A DNA stretch of 52,482 bases from Fragilariopsis cylindrus CCMP1102 (taxonomy: Eukaryota; Bacillariophyta; Bacillariophyceae; Bacillariales; Bacillariaceae), in assembly GCA_900095095.1 (NCBI GenBank), contig FMBT01000168.1:1-52482 (forward strand), given 5' to 3'. Below are positions 11,337 to 23,068 of this stretch, one piece after another (position 1 is the stretch's first letter; every line of letters starts with the position of its first letter). A program made the translations under genes and the position numbers. Below the pieces are notes generated by a model. The model worked only from the letters and a program-made list of their open reading frames with translations. It ran no database searches and was not told where the DNA came from.

Positions 11337-12457
11337 ATGAGTGATGTTCCTAGCGGCGAACAAGAATTTCCCATTCTGAGGCACCATAATCGCGAAGAGA
11401 TGATGATATCATCGACGCAATCGACTCCTAATACTACTACTACTACTCCCATAGTGTTTATCTTGCAAATACCTGATGATAACGTGGCATTTCGGGAAAT
11501 GATGATCGAAGAGATTCAAGAACTGATTTCTCCGCTTCGTGAGATCATTTCGGAAATCCTCATATCCTTGCATTCCTTGGCCACAGAAGATCAGGTTATA
11601 TTGATGGAATTTTCCACTGGAATTTTGGTAATACATTGCATCCTTTCTACTGCGTCTACTTTTATCTCATTTTTCGTCGAAGCGCATTCGTCGTCGTCAT
11701 CGTCATCGTCGACCTCGTCGTGGGCAGACACGGAGCAACCATATATTTTTCAATTCATCAATGCTGTGAACGTCGCGCTCGCTAATTTTGATAGTATTGC
11801 GAATAAAAGCAGCAGCAACAGCAATATCATCAACAACGTCACATCATACATCACAGAAGATTGGTCAGCCAGCAAAGGAAACACCGTTGGTAATATTTTT
11901 GATTCTTCACTGATGAATTTCATCCTCTTCTATACTCCGATACATTAAAATTTGTCTCCCCTACCGTCGATGTGATGATGATTATGTGCCCATTAGTACT
12001 AATAACTTTAACATGCGTTATAATAGCCGATAACAAATATAACCTATTCGCTACACGTTTTGGGCCCATTGTGGACCGTGGTCTACTACCTATGGGAAGT
12101 TTCTTCTCTTATAATAGATCCGATCAGCGACAACATCATCGAAGAATACCCAACGACACAGACGAGTCATCCTCCTCGGAGGGTGTGTCGTGGGAAATGC
12201 TACTACTGTTGTTTTTCGAAGGTATCCTGATCGGGTCGATTGTGGTACTGATGAGTACTGTTACGTTTTCTCTTTCTATTCTAACATCCTTGTCGACGAT
12301 GGTATCGCCCCATGACAATCCGGCCTTACTGGAAGAAACGACAAAAATATTCATTTTGCTTGTTTTTGCATGGGTGGTTTGCGTTCTGACTTCAAGCGTC
12401 CTGCGCAAGACTCTTTATCTAACAACTGGTAACGACAACTACAACGACAACGACTAA
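11337..12457 (+). CDS. Unknown multi-pass membrane protein, one frameshift
   Basis: ATG 11337 opens a 203-residue frame with an acidic N terminus, an amphipathic helix (EEIQELISPLREIISEILIS) and a first hydrophobic segment (GILVIHCILSTASTFISFF), then a Ser-rich loop. The frame stops at 11948, but a second frame overlaps it and continues to 12457. That frame has three more hydrophobic segments (MMIMCPLVLITLTCVIIA, LLLFFEGILIGSIVVLM, IFILLVFAWVVCVLTSS). One added base near 11895-11905, in TTTTTGATTCTTC, joins them into about 373 residues with four membrane segments. I do not recognise the family. The alternative is two separate genes, but the second frame has no good ATG and its upstream codons are open. 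Confidence 0.6.
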
Positions 12458-13096
12458 TGATGTTATGTGAATCTCGTGAGATTCATTTGAAATTTAATCT
12501 TACAAATGCGATAACAGACAGTGTGATACGATAAGATGCTGCGATTAGATGATGTTATGTATCGTGCACACATGTGCGTTCATGTGTCTTGTTGGAGATG
12601 TGTAATACGCCACGAGGTTATGTACAACGACTATCTTTCACAAACGAGGCATGTTTTTTTTTCTCCTAGTTCTCAATTTTGCGTATACTACTATATGCGA
12701 GAGTCAAATGTAGTTTCAAATCCCATTGGCCGAAATCTTGCCGAGAAGCCCTTTGACCGTAGAGATCCGTCGATCGCAACTAACCAATCACATATTTGGA
12801 ATACAAATATATATATATGTCTCACAGTAGAATTATATTCGCATATATACAAAGACTGTGATAGGTCTTGTGTGTGGATGAAAACTAGTAGGATAGGTTT
12901 CAAAAGGCGGGTCATAATATAGGGAAAATAATAACTATGATTTATATATTCTATCCCTTGATAATATTGTATTTGTATTGATATTGATAATACGAGGTTT
13001 ATTATGCTGCAATAATGACGGTATCCGATAACGCAGCATAATTAATTAATATTTACTATGCATCGTCTATTCAATTTTCCTCACAGTTGCTACTTC
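12458..13096. other. Convergent 3' intergenic region
   Basis: Lies between the ends of the membrane-protein gene (+) and the RING-finger gene (-). AT-rich, with a short (TA)n run near 12806-12820. Overlapping short frames on both strands at 12536-12922 lack coding character. Nothing else is seen. Confidence 0.5.
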
Positions 13097-14914
13097 TTAG
13101 GTTGATTGAGATATTCGATGCTTGCAAATAGGACAGGATCCGTTTGTTCGAAGCCACTTTGTAGAACAATTTGTATGGAAACCATGAAGACAGGGTAAAA
13201 TAGATCTCCGTTCGCCTTTAGCAAAATCTTCAAGACAGATCAGACATTGTCGTGCGTCTTCCGGTAAAGCGGATGGTCCCTGTAGTGGGTCGTCCTTTAA
13301 GATGTGCGTTGGTAATTGTCTAATATCTCCTTCATCGGCTCCTAAATTTTCTGTCCCGTCTCCGAATGCATTCAACAGTTGTTCATAATTCATGTTATCG
13401 ATGTCATTGTTGTTATTATTAGCTCGTGCGTGACGAAGATGATCTGGATTATAATGTCGATGGAGATGTTGACGGATCAAATTATCTTGGACGCTCCCTA
13501 AGCCTGTAACTTCACTATTATTCCGCCCAGAGGATGTTCTATATATGCTACCGTTCATCTGAAGTTGATGATGAAGCATTAGATCCATCAGAGGGTCACT
13601 AGTACGGCGGCTGTTGGTTGGAGGCGCGAGAGGCATAGTTGTCAACAGGAGTGCTACTACGTCTCGCGACACGGGTGGTAGAATTTCCTCCCGAAATGAC
13701 GGTTATTTCATTCCCGTTGCTGTCGACTGTTCGTACCGAACGATAGCTAGCTCGAGGCCGTTGTCGTTGTCGGATTGGTCGATCGGTAGCAGTGTTGTTG
13801 CTGTTATTATTATTAGGCATCGTATCCACATTCGTAGCATTCATCGAAGGATAACCCGCAATACCCATTGCTACTGAGGATCGAGCTGCCGCGACATCAG
13901 TGTAGTTGTTATTTCGTGATGAGGCTTGTTGTGGGTGTCGGGTCGAAGTAATACTTTCTATAGTATGATTATATCCAGCCGATGTCCGGGATGATTCGTT
14001 GTTGTTGTTGTAGTTGTTGTTGTTTTGAAGGACTTCGTGAAATAATGCACCTCCCACAGCACCTGTTGTTCCTCCTCCCAGTGCTCCATTTAATGGGCTA
14101 CGCCCTTGCATCCAATTTCCAGCAGCACCGACAGCAGCACCGATAATTGCTCCACTGCCTATATATCCTAGCGGTGACGACGGTAACTGCGATTCTTGTC
14201 GTCGATTCAGCTGTTCTGGAGAATGGAATTGTTGTGATGTAGTAATGCTGAGATTACGGTATTGACAGGCATCGCAAATAGATTCAGTTTTCGGATTCAG
14301 AAGTGTACACTGAGGACAGCCCCATTGGTTGTCATTGCGAATATCGATGTTACTATTAGTGGTATTGGTATTGGTTTGTTTTTCCCGTGCTGGTAGCTTT
14401 CTATCGTCTTCGTTATTATCATCGTCACTATTATTTTCATTGTCGACCCCAGTATCAGTCAAGTCCACCAATCTCGCATTGTTGGAGACATTGTTGTTGG
14501 TGGCATCCATATTCACACCATATACTCCAGTAGTCAAGTCTACCATTCTAGCGTTTGAGGCGGTGAGGGTGTCATTCACTCGAGGCACCACTGAATTGGA
14601 AGGCGTAGTCTCGTTTATCAGATCAATGATTTCATTATTTGATTCGTTATTATTATCTGTGGAAGTAGTAGTATCACCATAATCGTCATCATCTTCGTCC
14701 ATCATCGCGACCTCATCACTATTACCACGACGACGAGCTTTCCGGGGACGTTGATTGGGAGATGTTACAGGAGACGACCCATCACCGCCGTTTACGTTCA
14801 CAGTAGCCATCGTACAAGCCCGAACGCGATGAAGTTCCAAGTTGTTTTGGGGAATTAATGCTTCACAATCGGGACAATGGACTTTGTCATCGTCGTTGTC
14901 GTTATCGTTGTCAT
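13097..14914 (-). CDS. RING-H2 / RanBP2-type zinc-finger protein, likely E3 ubiquitin ligase
   Basis: Three zinc modules appear in order. Near the N terminus is C-x2-C-x15-H-x4-C (CPDCEALIPQNNLELHRVRAC, read in frame from about 14880). In the middle is a RanBP2-type finger, W-G-C-x2-C-x10-C-x2-C (near 14270-14320). At the C terminus is a RING-H2 domain (CLICLEDF, CLHGFHTNC, CPIC) ending at 13097. RING-H2 proteins pass ubiquitin from an E2 to a substrate, and RanBP2-type fingers can bind ubiquitin, so a ubiquitin role is inferred. Between them are Asn/Thr/Ser-rich linkers and a Gly/Ala stretch (SGAIIGAAVGAAGNWMQG). Two frame changes are needed. One near 14885 links a start ATG (14914 or 14890) to the first finger (one A). 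The other near 13612-13650 links the middle to the RING part, and fits one extra base or two missing. Two separate genes are a less likely reading. Confidence 0.75.
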
Positions 14915-15090
14915 TGTTGCCGAAATTCGAAGATAAAGAAAATTAAAGAAAACTACACTCAACACGCAAACACACGCAAACATGAAACACAGCAAACACG
15001 GCAAAATTGTTTCACAAAATTAGCCGGGATTCCAATAGACACGACTGGGATTAAGCTAGCTACTAAATATCTTGATAGTTTGTTGATTCT

Positions 15091-15228
15091 TGATAGTGGA
15101 TGGTAGTGGATGGTAGTGGATGGTAGTGGATGATAGTGGATGATAGTGGATGATAGTGGATGATAGTTGTTGATAGTTGTTAATAGTTGTTAATAGTTGT
15201 TGATAGTTAATAGTTGATGATAGTTGAT
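15091..15228. repeat. 10-bp minisatellite (tgatagtgga / tgatagttgt)n
   Basis: About 13 tandem decamers. They grade from tggtagtgga through tgatagtgga to tgatagttgt and taatagttgt, then shorter tgatagt units. The array lies between the RING-finger gene and a small plus-strand frame. Confidence 0.92.
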
Positions 15229-15261
15229 ATACATCATTATTCCCATGGCTGAGAAAAGGTA

Positions 15262-15417
15262 ATGGGAAATTCAATCATCGCTGCCGAATGGGCTACCTAT
15301 AAAGAAGATGATCCGAGTTATGCAGAAGATCCCGGTGTGGTTGTCGATCGGTTCTTTGTCCGCACTGTATATTACGACAGTGAGTCATACTTGTTTCCTG
15401 TAGGAATTGAAATGTAG
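15262..15417 (+). CDS. Possible small gene or first exon, unknown
   Basis: A 51-codon frame starts MGNSIIAAEWATYKEDD and continues with VVVDRFFVRTVYYD. It has mixed, soluble-protein composition unlike its low-complexity surroundings. A possible splice donor (GTGAGT) follows VRTVYYD, so it could be a first exon or a gene fragment. I do not recognise it, and no downstream plus-strand exon is evident. Confidence 0.3.
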   Translation: MGNSIIAAEWATYKEDDPSYAEDPGVVVDRFFVRTVYYDSESYLFPVGIEM

Positions 15418-15622
15418 GTTGCACGAGTGTATTTGTGATAAGAAGAAAATTAGATAATTTTAATGGAAAATCGAAGTTTCTATAGAATTTTCTTGACTAT
15501 TATTTGCTACACTAGTGCTGCAATTTAGGATGTGCTGTACAAAACAATAAGAAGACATTTTCAATTTTTTAGATATGGTTTTTTGTTTTGTTTCATGGAG
15601 TATTAATTATCTTAATTATTAA

Positions 15623-16561
15623 TTATTCTTCTGATAGTACGTCTTCAAATCCTCCACCACTTTGTAATCCATAAAATGATTTTAATTGACCAAGCGGTCC
15701 GTTACCCCTTTCGCCTGTGGATTTTGTATCAGCTGTATTTAACGTGTCACCCATAACACCAAATATACCACTAGATCGTTCACGGATCTGTTCTAATCGT
15801 TTACGTTGTAGTCCAAAATCTGTTGTAGTTGATTCTAACGGTGCACTTGATTTTAATGTAATAACATGATCTGATTCATTAATAATAAATTCTAATCGAT
15901 CAACTGTACTACCAATTAAATCCTTTTTACGTTTCGAATCAACTAACAATTGTTTATTGCTATAGTTGTTGTCATCATCTTGAGAAGATACAACAATCGT
16001 ATTTAAAGGATCAGCTTCTATCGCACTTTTTAATGTTGACATAACCTCATCGGCATTAAAATTATCACGAAACGTCCATGGAGGTACATACAAGTCCAAT
16101 TGACGTACATTCGATGTAGAAATACATGGAGATTTACTAGAAGCATCACACTTAACGATAGAATACGATTTTGTTGTTGTTGTTGTTGTTGGCGCCACTA
16201 CTTCCACCGATTCGGTCGTCACTACTTCCGTTGTGTTGGTGTTGTGTCAACGTTCGCATCATTATCAAGTGCCAATGCGACTCCTCCTCCGCCGCCAACT
16301 ACGGGAGATAATAAGATTGTAGCCGCTGCCATAAACGATACAATTTTCGATGTCGTGGTACGTATTAATACATTATGTTGTTGTGTAATTTTGTTGTTGT
16401 TGTGGTGTGGTCGTCGGTAGTAGCTGTAGCGGTACTCGCGGTGCTGTTGGTTTTGTAACCAACCCTTCTGCCGATTTCGTGACCAATATCAGCATACATA
16501 ATAATGTAAGAACGGTGGTAGCAAAAAACCCGACGGTTTGTGAAGATCGAACATTCATCAT
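15623..16561 (-). CDS. DUF1499-family protein with plastid-type targeting presequence
   Basis: ATG 16561-16559 gives a signal-peptide-like start (VGFFATTVLTLLCMLILV) ending near SAEG-LVTK. A second hydrophobic stretch, FMAAATILLSPVVGGGGGV ending ALA, resembles a thylakoid-lumen transfer signal. The mature part has VPPWTFRDNF, LKSAIEADPLNTIVV, VDRLEFIINESDHVITLKS and DFGLQRKRLEQIRERSSGIF, the pattern of DUF1499 proteins, which are often plastid-located; function is unknown. Two breaks lie in the presequence: one extra base near 16395 (A-run after a CAA repeat) and one missing base near 16235 (ACAACACC). The conserved domain at 15623-16222 is intact. Lumen location is inferred from the two hydrophobic segments. 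Confidence 0.72.
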
Positions 16562-17000
16562 ATCTCCTCTATCAGTGATAATTCAATTCCTATTCAATAC
16601 TTGGTACCGTATAGTAAATATGTCATGCAACCAGTACTGTAATTGTATTGATGATGTAATCGAATGTAATTCGATTATTAGCCCGATGAGTAATTTAAAA
16701 TGTCGTCATAGCTAAAGTAAAATCGTAGTTGCTTCCACGTGGAGACGTTTGGCAAAATAATGACGCGCGCAATCAAAATTCTAATCACGACGAAAGATTG
16801 AAGATGGACACGACATAAGAATATAATGATTATTAATTTTGATGATCCAATCATCGTCATTCAGTCGCAGATGTAAGAGAAAATCGATCGGCACAATCAT
16901 CAATTCACATACCAAGAACATAAGAAGCATCCATACAAAACAACAGGACTATTACTTCGGTACTTCTACTAGCTAACTTAACAGCATTGTCGACAGCATC
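16562..17000. other. Divergent promoter region between two plastid-protein genes
   Basis: About 440 bp between the DUF1499 gene (-) and the YGGT gene (+). It must hold both promoters and leaders. No TATA element or operator can be assigned with confidence, and no coding frame is convincing. Confidence 0.5.
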
Positions 17001-18092
17001 ATGATGTGCAATTTTTCCTCCGCGATTTTATTCTGGGTGATGGCGATCACGATGACAATGATGAATGGTATTTCTGCCTTTGTCGTGCCGATATCTACGA
17101 TCACTTCTACTGCCACTTCTACTGCTACAACTGCTACTAATTCTGTTACCGCTTTATCTATGATAGATGTAACGGTAGCGTCGTCTATTTCCGATACGGT
17201 CGGTAATATTGCGATGATGAGCACACCAAGTACTTCTTTATTATTAGCCGAAACGGAAGCGTGGGTAAAACCAGTTTCAACTTTTTTGGGACCATTTTTG
17301 AATTTTATGGTACGTTTAAATTAAACGGGATATTTAAATATATATATTTATATATATATATTTATATATATATATACTATATATTCAATGCGGTATTCAA
17401 TTAATTATCATATTACATATCATTGGTTTTGATTCGGTTTAATTTGATTGATTCGTCGGTTCGGTATTATTTGATCTGATTTGATTTGATTTGATTTCGA
17501 TTCGTAGGAAAGAATTTTTTTTAACTCACTAACATGCTTTATTTTACTACATATTTTTTCTTTTAATATCATTGCAATAGTCCTTCGCTATGGTAGGTAC
17601 TTTCAATTATTTACCATTATTATTGCTTTGTGATTGTGATTGTGATTGTGATTGTAAAGCAGTACAGTAACATACTAATTTTTGTTTTTTCGAGGCCTAA
17701 CTTGGCTTATTGACTACAAGTATAGTTGTAACTGATGAATAATGCCAAGAAATAATAAATGGCAAAACTCTCAACTCATTGTTTGTTCTGACTTCGTCGT
17801 AATAATATTTTCTCCTTTTTTTTTTTTTCGGTATAAACTGCATTATATATATAAATAACAGCTCTGTCGTGTGGTCTCATCTTGGTATCCTGAAACAAAT
17901 TTAAATTCATTTCCTTGGGTTATTGTTGCATGGCCTTCCGAACCATTACTAAAACTCGCTAAAGGAAAAATCCCTCCAGCATTTGGGGTTGATATTACAC
18001 CAGTATTTTGGTTGGCCATATTTACATTCATCAATGAAATCCTATTAGGACAACAGGGATTATTAGTTATGAAAATGAAATACGGGATCTAA
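17001..18092 (+). CDS. YGGT-family (Ycf19/CCB3-like) plastid membrane protein, with a 12-nt microexon
   Basis: Exons 17001-17309, 17581-17592 and 17862-18092, all in phase 0, give about 183 residues. The start is a signal peptide (ILFWVMAITMTMMNGISAF) with the cleavage context SAF-VVP, typical of proteins entering the diatom complex plastid. Exon 1 ends LGPFLNFM, the microexon adds SFAM, and exon 3 begins LCRVVSSWYPETN. Together they rebuild the first membrane helix and the R-V-x-x-S-W-[FY]-P motif of the YGGT family. The second helix is in PPAFGVDITPVFWLAIFTFI. Relatives include Ycf19 and CCB3, linked to haem attachment to cytochrome b6 or to membrane-protein assembly; which role applies is not shown. 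Introns are about 270 bp each, with donors GTACGT and GTAGGT and acceptors AATAG and AACAG. Confidence 0.82.
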
Positions 18093-18443
18093 AGATAAAA
18101 CAATGGAAATAACTCAACATAATTACTCGACACTATACAAACGAAGTTCTTCTGATATAGATACTTTGTTGTCTCTATTCATATTGTATTACTTTTGAAT
18201 TTAATCGCACCAGTTTTTTTTTAAAATTTATCATCTATATATGTTTATTCGAATGAATCGCACAACAACCAACTCGAATCAAATCGACTGGTATCGTTGC
18301 CAAAAATAATTGCAAAAAATGTTGTAGTGCACGCACTTTCGCTTTTGATACTTCAAGTACTGTACAGCTCCAATTTTTGGATTATTTCCCGTTTCATAAA
18401 AATCTGCTTTTATGTAATGTATAAATTTGTATATTTACAATTT
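18093..18443. other. Convergent 3' intergenic region
   Basis: 350 bp of AT-rich sequence between the YGGT gene and the acyl-CoA-synthetase-like gene. No coding or structural element recognised. Confidence 0.5.
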
Positions 18444-19442
18444 TCATTTTGGAAGAGATCCTATCGTTTTGAAAGTGGCTCCACCAAATTTCACTGTCTC
18501 CTCTAAGAATTGAGATCCACTTCCTACTTTACAAACTCCACCTTTCAGCGAAAGTCGTTCTGGATGATCATCGGGGAGGGCCTTCAGTGTGTGTGTATCA
18601 GCGAAGAGAAGGGTACATTTCTCAGATTCCAACACTTCCAGGGTGGCATCAGCCCGTTCCGAGGGGACTCCACATCCACGAATATCACCCACAGATGGCA
18701 AAACTAGGGTTGCACCCGTGTTTAACGTTGAACAAACAGCTGACCCTATACCGAATGGGTGGCATAGAGTAATGGCAACGCATACAACGTCATCTTCAAT
18801 CATAGCAACTTCCCAGGCCGCATCCGTACCCATTTCTAGAGCTTCCAAATTTGTAAAGGTTTCGTGTTGTTGTAGTAAGCATGTGGAGGCAAAACGGTGA
18901 CGTCAGTATCCTGTTCGTTATCTTCTAGTCGAAATTCCTCTAATCCCAACATGCCATCGTTACCGTGAATCAGATCTAACAAAAATTCTCCGCTTAAAAA
19001 CGGAACAGACAAATTTGTTTCTGCCAAAAATCCAGTTCCAGATGCCGATACACTTCCTCTAACTTTGGGTAATTTAGCCATCCCTTCCAATCCTTTCGTA
19101 GTAGCATACGTAACCCCAATACGATTACAAGCAATCTGTAATATAAGATTTTCTGCAACATTCGGTAGGTCACTGACCATCACGTCATTTCGTTCGTACC
19201 CGTAGGCACGTAAAAGCCAGCCAGCATGTTGTCTTATCACGGAAATCTTCATAAGTATAACGATGGAGAGGAAGAGAATCATTTCCATTGCTACTATCGT
19301 ACGACGTAGTATCAGTTGCTGTTACCGATCTCATTAAAAAGTCTGGTGACGCAGAGACGACCCCAACTCGATTTTTCGGCACTCGTAACGCGGTGGCGTC
19401 AAGAACGGCCGCAATAGTCTTGGCGATCATTTGTGATGACAT
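18444..19442 (-). CDS. Acyl-CoA-synthetase-like (AMP-binding superfamily) protein, short and probably non-catalytic
   Basis: Blocks in order: RVGVVSASPDFLMRS and YTYEDFRD (N-terminal part), AGWLLRAYGYERNDVMVSDL, ENLILQIACNRIGVTYATTK, and AAWEVAMIEDDVVCVAITLC with HPFGIGSAV. Then come STLNTGATLVLP and LESEKCTLLFADTHTLKALP. These resemble the N-terminal half of AMP-forming acyl-CoA synthetases (ACSF2-like). The Ser/Thr/Gly-rich adenylate-binding signature, the Y-G-x-[ST]-E motif and the C-terminal lid are not visible, and the protein is about 330 residues against 550-600 for active enzymes. Catalysis is therefore doubtful; a binding or regulatory role is a guess. Frame changes lie near 19235 (after YEDFRD) and near 18868 (one base, probably C, before HETFTNLEALEMG). 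Start ATG is at 19442-19440. Confidence 0.62.
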
Positions 19443-21289
19443 GTCTAGCTAGCTATTATCTAAATAGGAGTTCACCACTACTTCTTGTTATTATTTTCTT
19501 GTTCGATTTTTCTTTATTCGATGATCGATGATTGCATGATTTATTATATATTATGATTTGACATCGACAAAAAATGAGAAGCGATCTTCAATCTACGCCT
19601 AAGTTAATTCGGGGCTAATTCTGTCTTGAGTCGTGTATCGGTACCGGGCACAATGTACATGCTGCATCAAACTCTCTATGTATCTAACAGTAATACATTT
19701 TTTGAACTTCACGCAATACAATAGTATGTGTGATAGAGAGAGAATTTCTAGATGTACACTCAAACTCTATGTAACAATAATACAAGACACATATGTACTT
19801 CACACAAAAATGCTGGCACCACAGCATACTGAAGTAGATGAGTAATACTTGGAAAAGGTCAAATTGATGACAATTATTTCATTTTCAGTTGTGAAAATCC
19901 TTGGATACTAAAAGGATAGAATTGTCTATAGGGCTTATTACTGATTGCCATTTGCTTTGCTACATTGAGTGTGTGATATATTATATATCATCTTCATCAT
20001 CAAGAAGTATCATTCAGATTTCAAATTCTACTATATTATTTGTGTGTTGTTGGTTGTGATTGTTGGTATCACTGGTCTCATTTTTGTTTTGTGTATATAT
20101 TTATGACAACGTCAATTACTTGAGCATTTTTTGTTGTATTCTTCACATCACGCACATCATTCAGTAGTATAATATTATTATGGTGGTAGGTGGCAGGCTT
20201 GTTGAAAGACTCCTAGCCTACCACATAAGATGTAATTGTAACTGTATTTTGATGATGTAGTCTCACTAAATCACATAGCATGTACGCACTACTACTTAGT
20301 TAGTAGACTTTTTCCTCTCTATTCACAAAGCACACACTCCAATTACATTTTCTCCTATCACAACACATATCACATACTACTAATCTAAAGGACATACACT
20401 GTTCCCCTAGCAGACCATTCACTACATGATGTGTGTCTGGTTAGGTACACTTAGTTGAAGACTAGCACAGGAAAAACTAGATATTCAAGGCCTGATTATC
20501 ACTTACCAAATACTACTGGGTAATATAATGAAGAGGACAGGAGCTCTTCTTCTCTTCATTATTTTAGTTTGATAGTGCAACACTACTAGCAATCCTCAAA
20601 CTCTTGGGGTTGTATTCTATTTCAATCTTGGACGAGGCACTGAAAAAAATCCCTGTCATCAAGAGAGTTTCTCAACTGATTTTCCTGTCCAGTCTTCTAA
20701 GAAGTTATACTATCCTTTCTGGATAAGTTACATGCATTTTAAAATTGAAGCATATATCAACAACAGAAACATCCGCATAGTTCCAGGATTAGTATGTGTC
20801 CAAAGAGAGGTCTGGTAATGCTATGCTGGTGATGAGTTTTGAGTCCTACATTGCTTTGTACTCTTCATAATATTTTACAATTTTTGTATTTCCATTCATT
20901 TTCACGACTGGGGTGCAACGAGAAAACTTCATTCAGAACGACGTTTTTGTCACTTTTTTGAACAATGTTAGCTTTCAATTTGAAGTTTGTTTGCTCTTTT
21001 GACGAACTATGATCTCGAATTCATTAAGCCAAAAAACGACACATAAGAAAAGAATATCGAATCTACCGAATGCCTATTTGTCTTCTAAAAAAATCTCACG
21101 TAACTCTAGTACTTTATCATTCCACGGCAGAAGTAAACAGTGTCCATTCTCATTCTCTCTTGCTAAGTATTCAGTATTTGTATTGTGATCAGAATACTGT
21201 TTTACAACTCATAGTACGTCGACGCAAGCAAACAAACAAACAAACAAAAGCAATTCAAATCAAATCAAATCAAATCAAATCGAATCATT
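19443..21289. other. Long intergenic stretch, no gene supported
   Basis: 1.8 kb between divergent genes. I see an 11-bp perfect inverted repeat at about 20526-20563 (ataatgaagag / ctcttcattat, 16-nt loop). There is also a weaker hairpin near 20180-20225 (tggtggtagg / cctaccaca) and a (caaa)/(caaat) tract at 21230-21282 leading into the next gene. No tRNA or transposon pattern could be established. Confidence 0.45.
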
Positions 21290-22540
21290 ATGACTAACCC
21301 CACTAGCCACCCTTCGAATCCAAACGACCACGCTTAGCGCGTAATTGCAACAGAGGCCATTCTACTCTCTCTAATAACGATCCTCGTCCTGATACTCCCG
21401 TATCATCGTCTCGTCAACCTCCTCCACCGGTGGTGGTCGATCTTATTTTTACGTATGATACGTCACCCACCTCTAACAATATTGAATCTGCGTTATGTGT
21501 TATCAGTGACGTAAATAAGAATATACAAACCACGAAATTTTACAGGCCTTGAAGGATATTTTAAGATGGTCCTACGCCAATAACGACGCCATTGATCGTC
21601 GTGGATTCCTGAATGAATTCCTGGACCTTGCCGGAATTTCACGCGTCCTGAAGTTTCTTCTGATGCCGAACAATATTTGCGATACGGATTATGTCGAATT
21701 CATTGGTAAGATTATTGGCAATTGCACTGACCCTGCACCAAATTATGAAAATCTAGACATAACCCAATTAATGGCAAGGAAATTTGTTGAAAAGGACGGT
21801 ATCCTCACAATGCTTCTTGCAAATGAGGAATATAATGGTGGAAGCAATAGTAGGGAACTACAAGCCGTATATTCTATCTGGGCAGCACTTGGTAACGTCT
21901 ATGATTACGACGCAGACGCAATAGACGAGATAAAGATGGATGACCTTCTAGACGTATTGGATAGTGGTCTAGCAACCCTAACATTGTTGAATGGTGCAAT
22001 TGACGCATATGGGTCCCTCGTATTATACATCAAGTATTTAGAGCTTTACAATGTTTAATGCGTTCTTCTCATTCAAAATTGGATGCAGGTGATTTTGAAG
22101 GAAAGAATGTCTTTCGAACATGCCTTGATGCGATGAAGGATTCCAACAACAACCAACACTGGGATTTCAACGAACAAATTTGGTATACGGCATCATTGTT
22201 TTTCTCCGGATGTTTCTACCAGAAGTCCTTTGCAACTCAAAACAATGACGACGACTTGAAACTTGTTCTTTCTTTTTATGTTGAATACATTAAAGAAGCA
22301 CCAAACAATGCATTCAAACATAATACCTTCGCTTTTCTTCGTCGTGCGAGCGATGTCATTGGTAAGGCAGAAATGGTAAGAACACCAGGACTCATGAGTA
22401 CGATTGGTGCGTTGTTAGATCCAAGCAGTACCATCAACAACAACAACAGCAACAGCAACAACATCGAAGCGGGTACCTATAATGCGGCGACGGAGTTCGT
22501 TCATGAGTTGACGCAACGTTCGTTCAGGAGATATGATTGA
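21290..22540 (+). CDS. Unknown diatom protein, helical, with about three single-base frameshifts
   Basis: ATG 21290 (MTNPTSHPSNPND) follows a CAAA/CAAAT-rich leader. Coding continues in shifted frames: LSNNDPRPDTPVSSSRQPPP and VVVDLIFTYDTSPTSNNIES (about 21368-21510), then HEILQALKDILRWSYANNDA (about 21530 on), a helical region to about 22030, and MRSSHSKLDAGDFEGKNVF to 22540. Breaks are near 21310-21330, near 21517 (one A in AATAAG) and near 22033 (one A in CATCAAG gives YIKVFRALQCLMRSS). Joined, it is about 415 residues, predicted helical, acidic, with a poly-Asn insert near the end (NNNNSNSNN). ARM/HEAT-like folding is possible, but I recognise no motif. Location unknown; no signal peptide or membrane segment. 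Confidence 0.65.
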
Positions 22541-23068
22541 CAATTTACGCCCTAGATTATTGCCGGTACGCACTAGTAATCATTACTAATCAAATCGACC
22601 AGCCGTCTCCTCCTCCTCAAATTGCATACCAAGATAATAATAATATAATAATAATAATAATAATAATAATGATTTGTATTACCCTCACTGGTCGTTCCTC
22701 CTCCTCAAATTCTACCGGCCGTTCTCCTCGGGTAATACAAAAAAAATAGAAAGACAGGTAAAATCATTCATCGACTTACATATATTAACACATTCATTTA
22801 GGATAAACATACTTTTAGATCGCTATTTAATCCTCCACCCGGATTTATTCCTTTAAGGAAACCGTAGCAACAAAAATATGACAATAATACATACATTTTT
22901 GGACTATACTATCAACGAGCGATTTGCAGTAGTTTTCTATTGATGATCGGAGGATGATCGTATACAATACAATTATATAGTACTATTTTAATCTTATGTT
23001 AGGAAGACACAAGCTTGTTCATTTTCTGTTCAACTCATAATTGTTGTATCTTTTGATAGCAGAAGTGA
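22541..23068. other. Intergenic with ATA microsatellite
   Basis: Includes an (aat)n microsatellite at about 22634-22670. Otherwise AT-rich, with no convincing gene. Confidence 0.5.

Noticed and set aside
15091..15228. Decamer array as a CRISPR-like array
   Set aside because: Units are contiguous without spacers and the window is clearly eukaryotic; it is a minisatellite.
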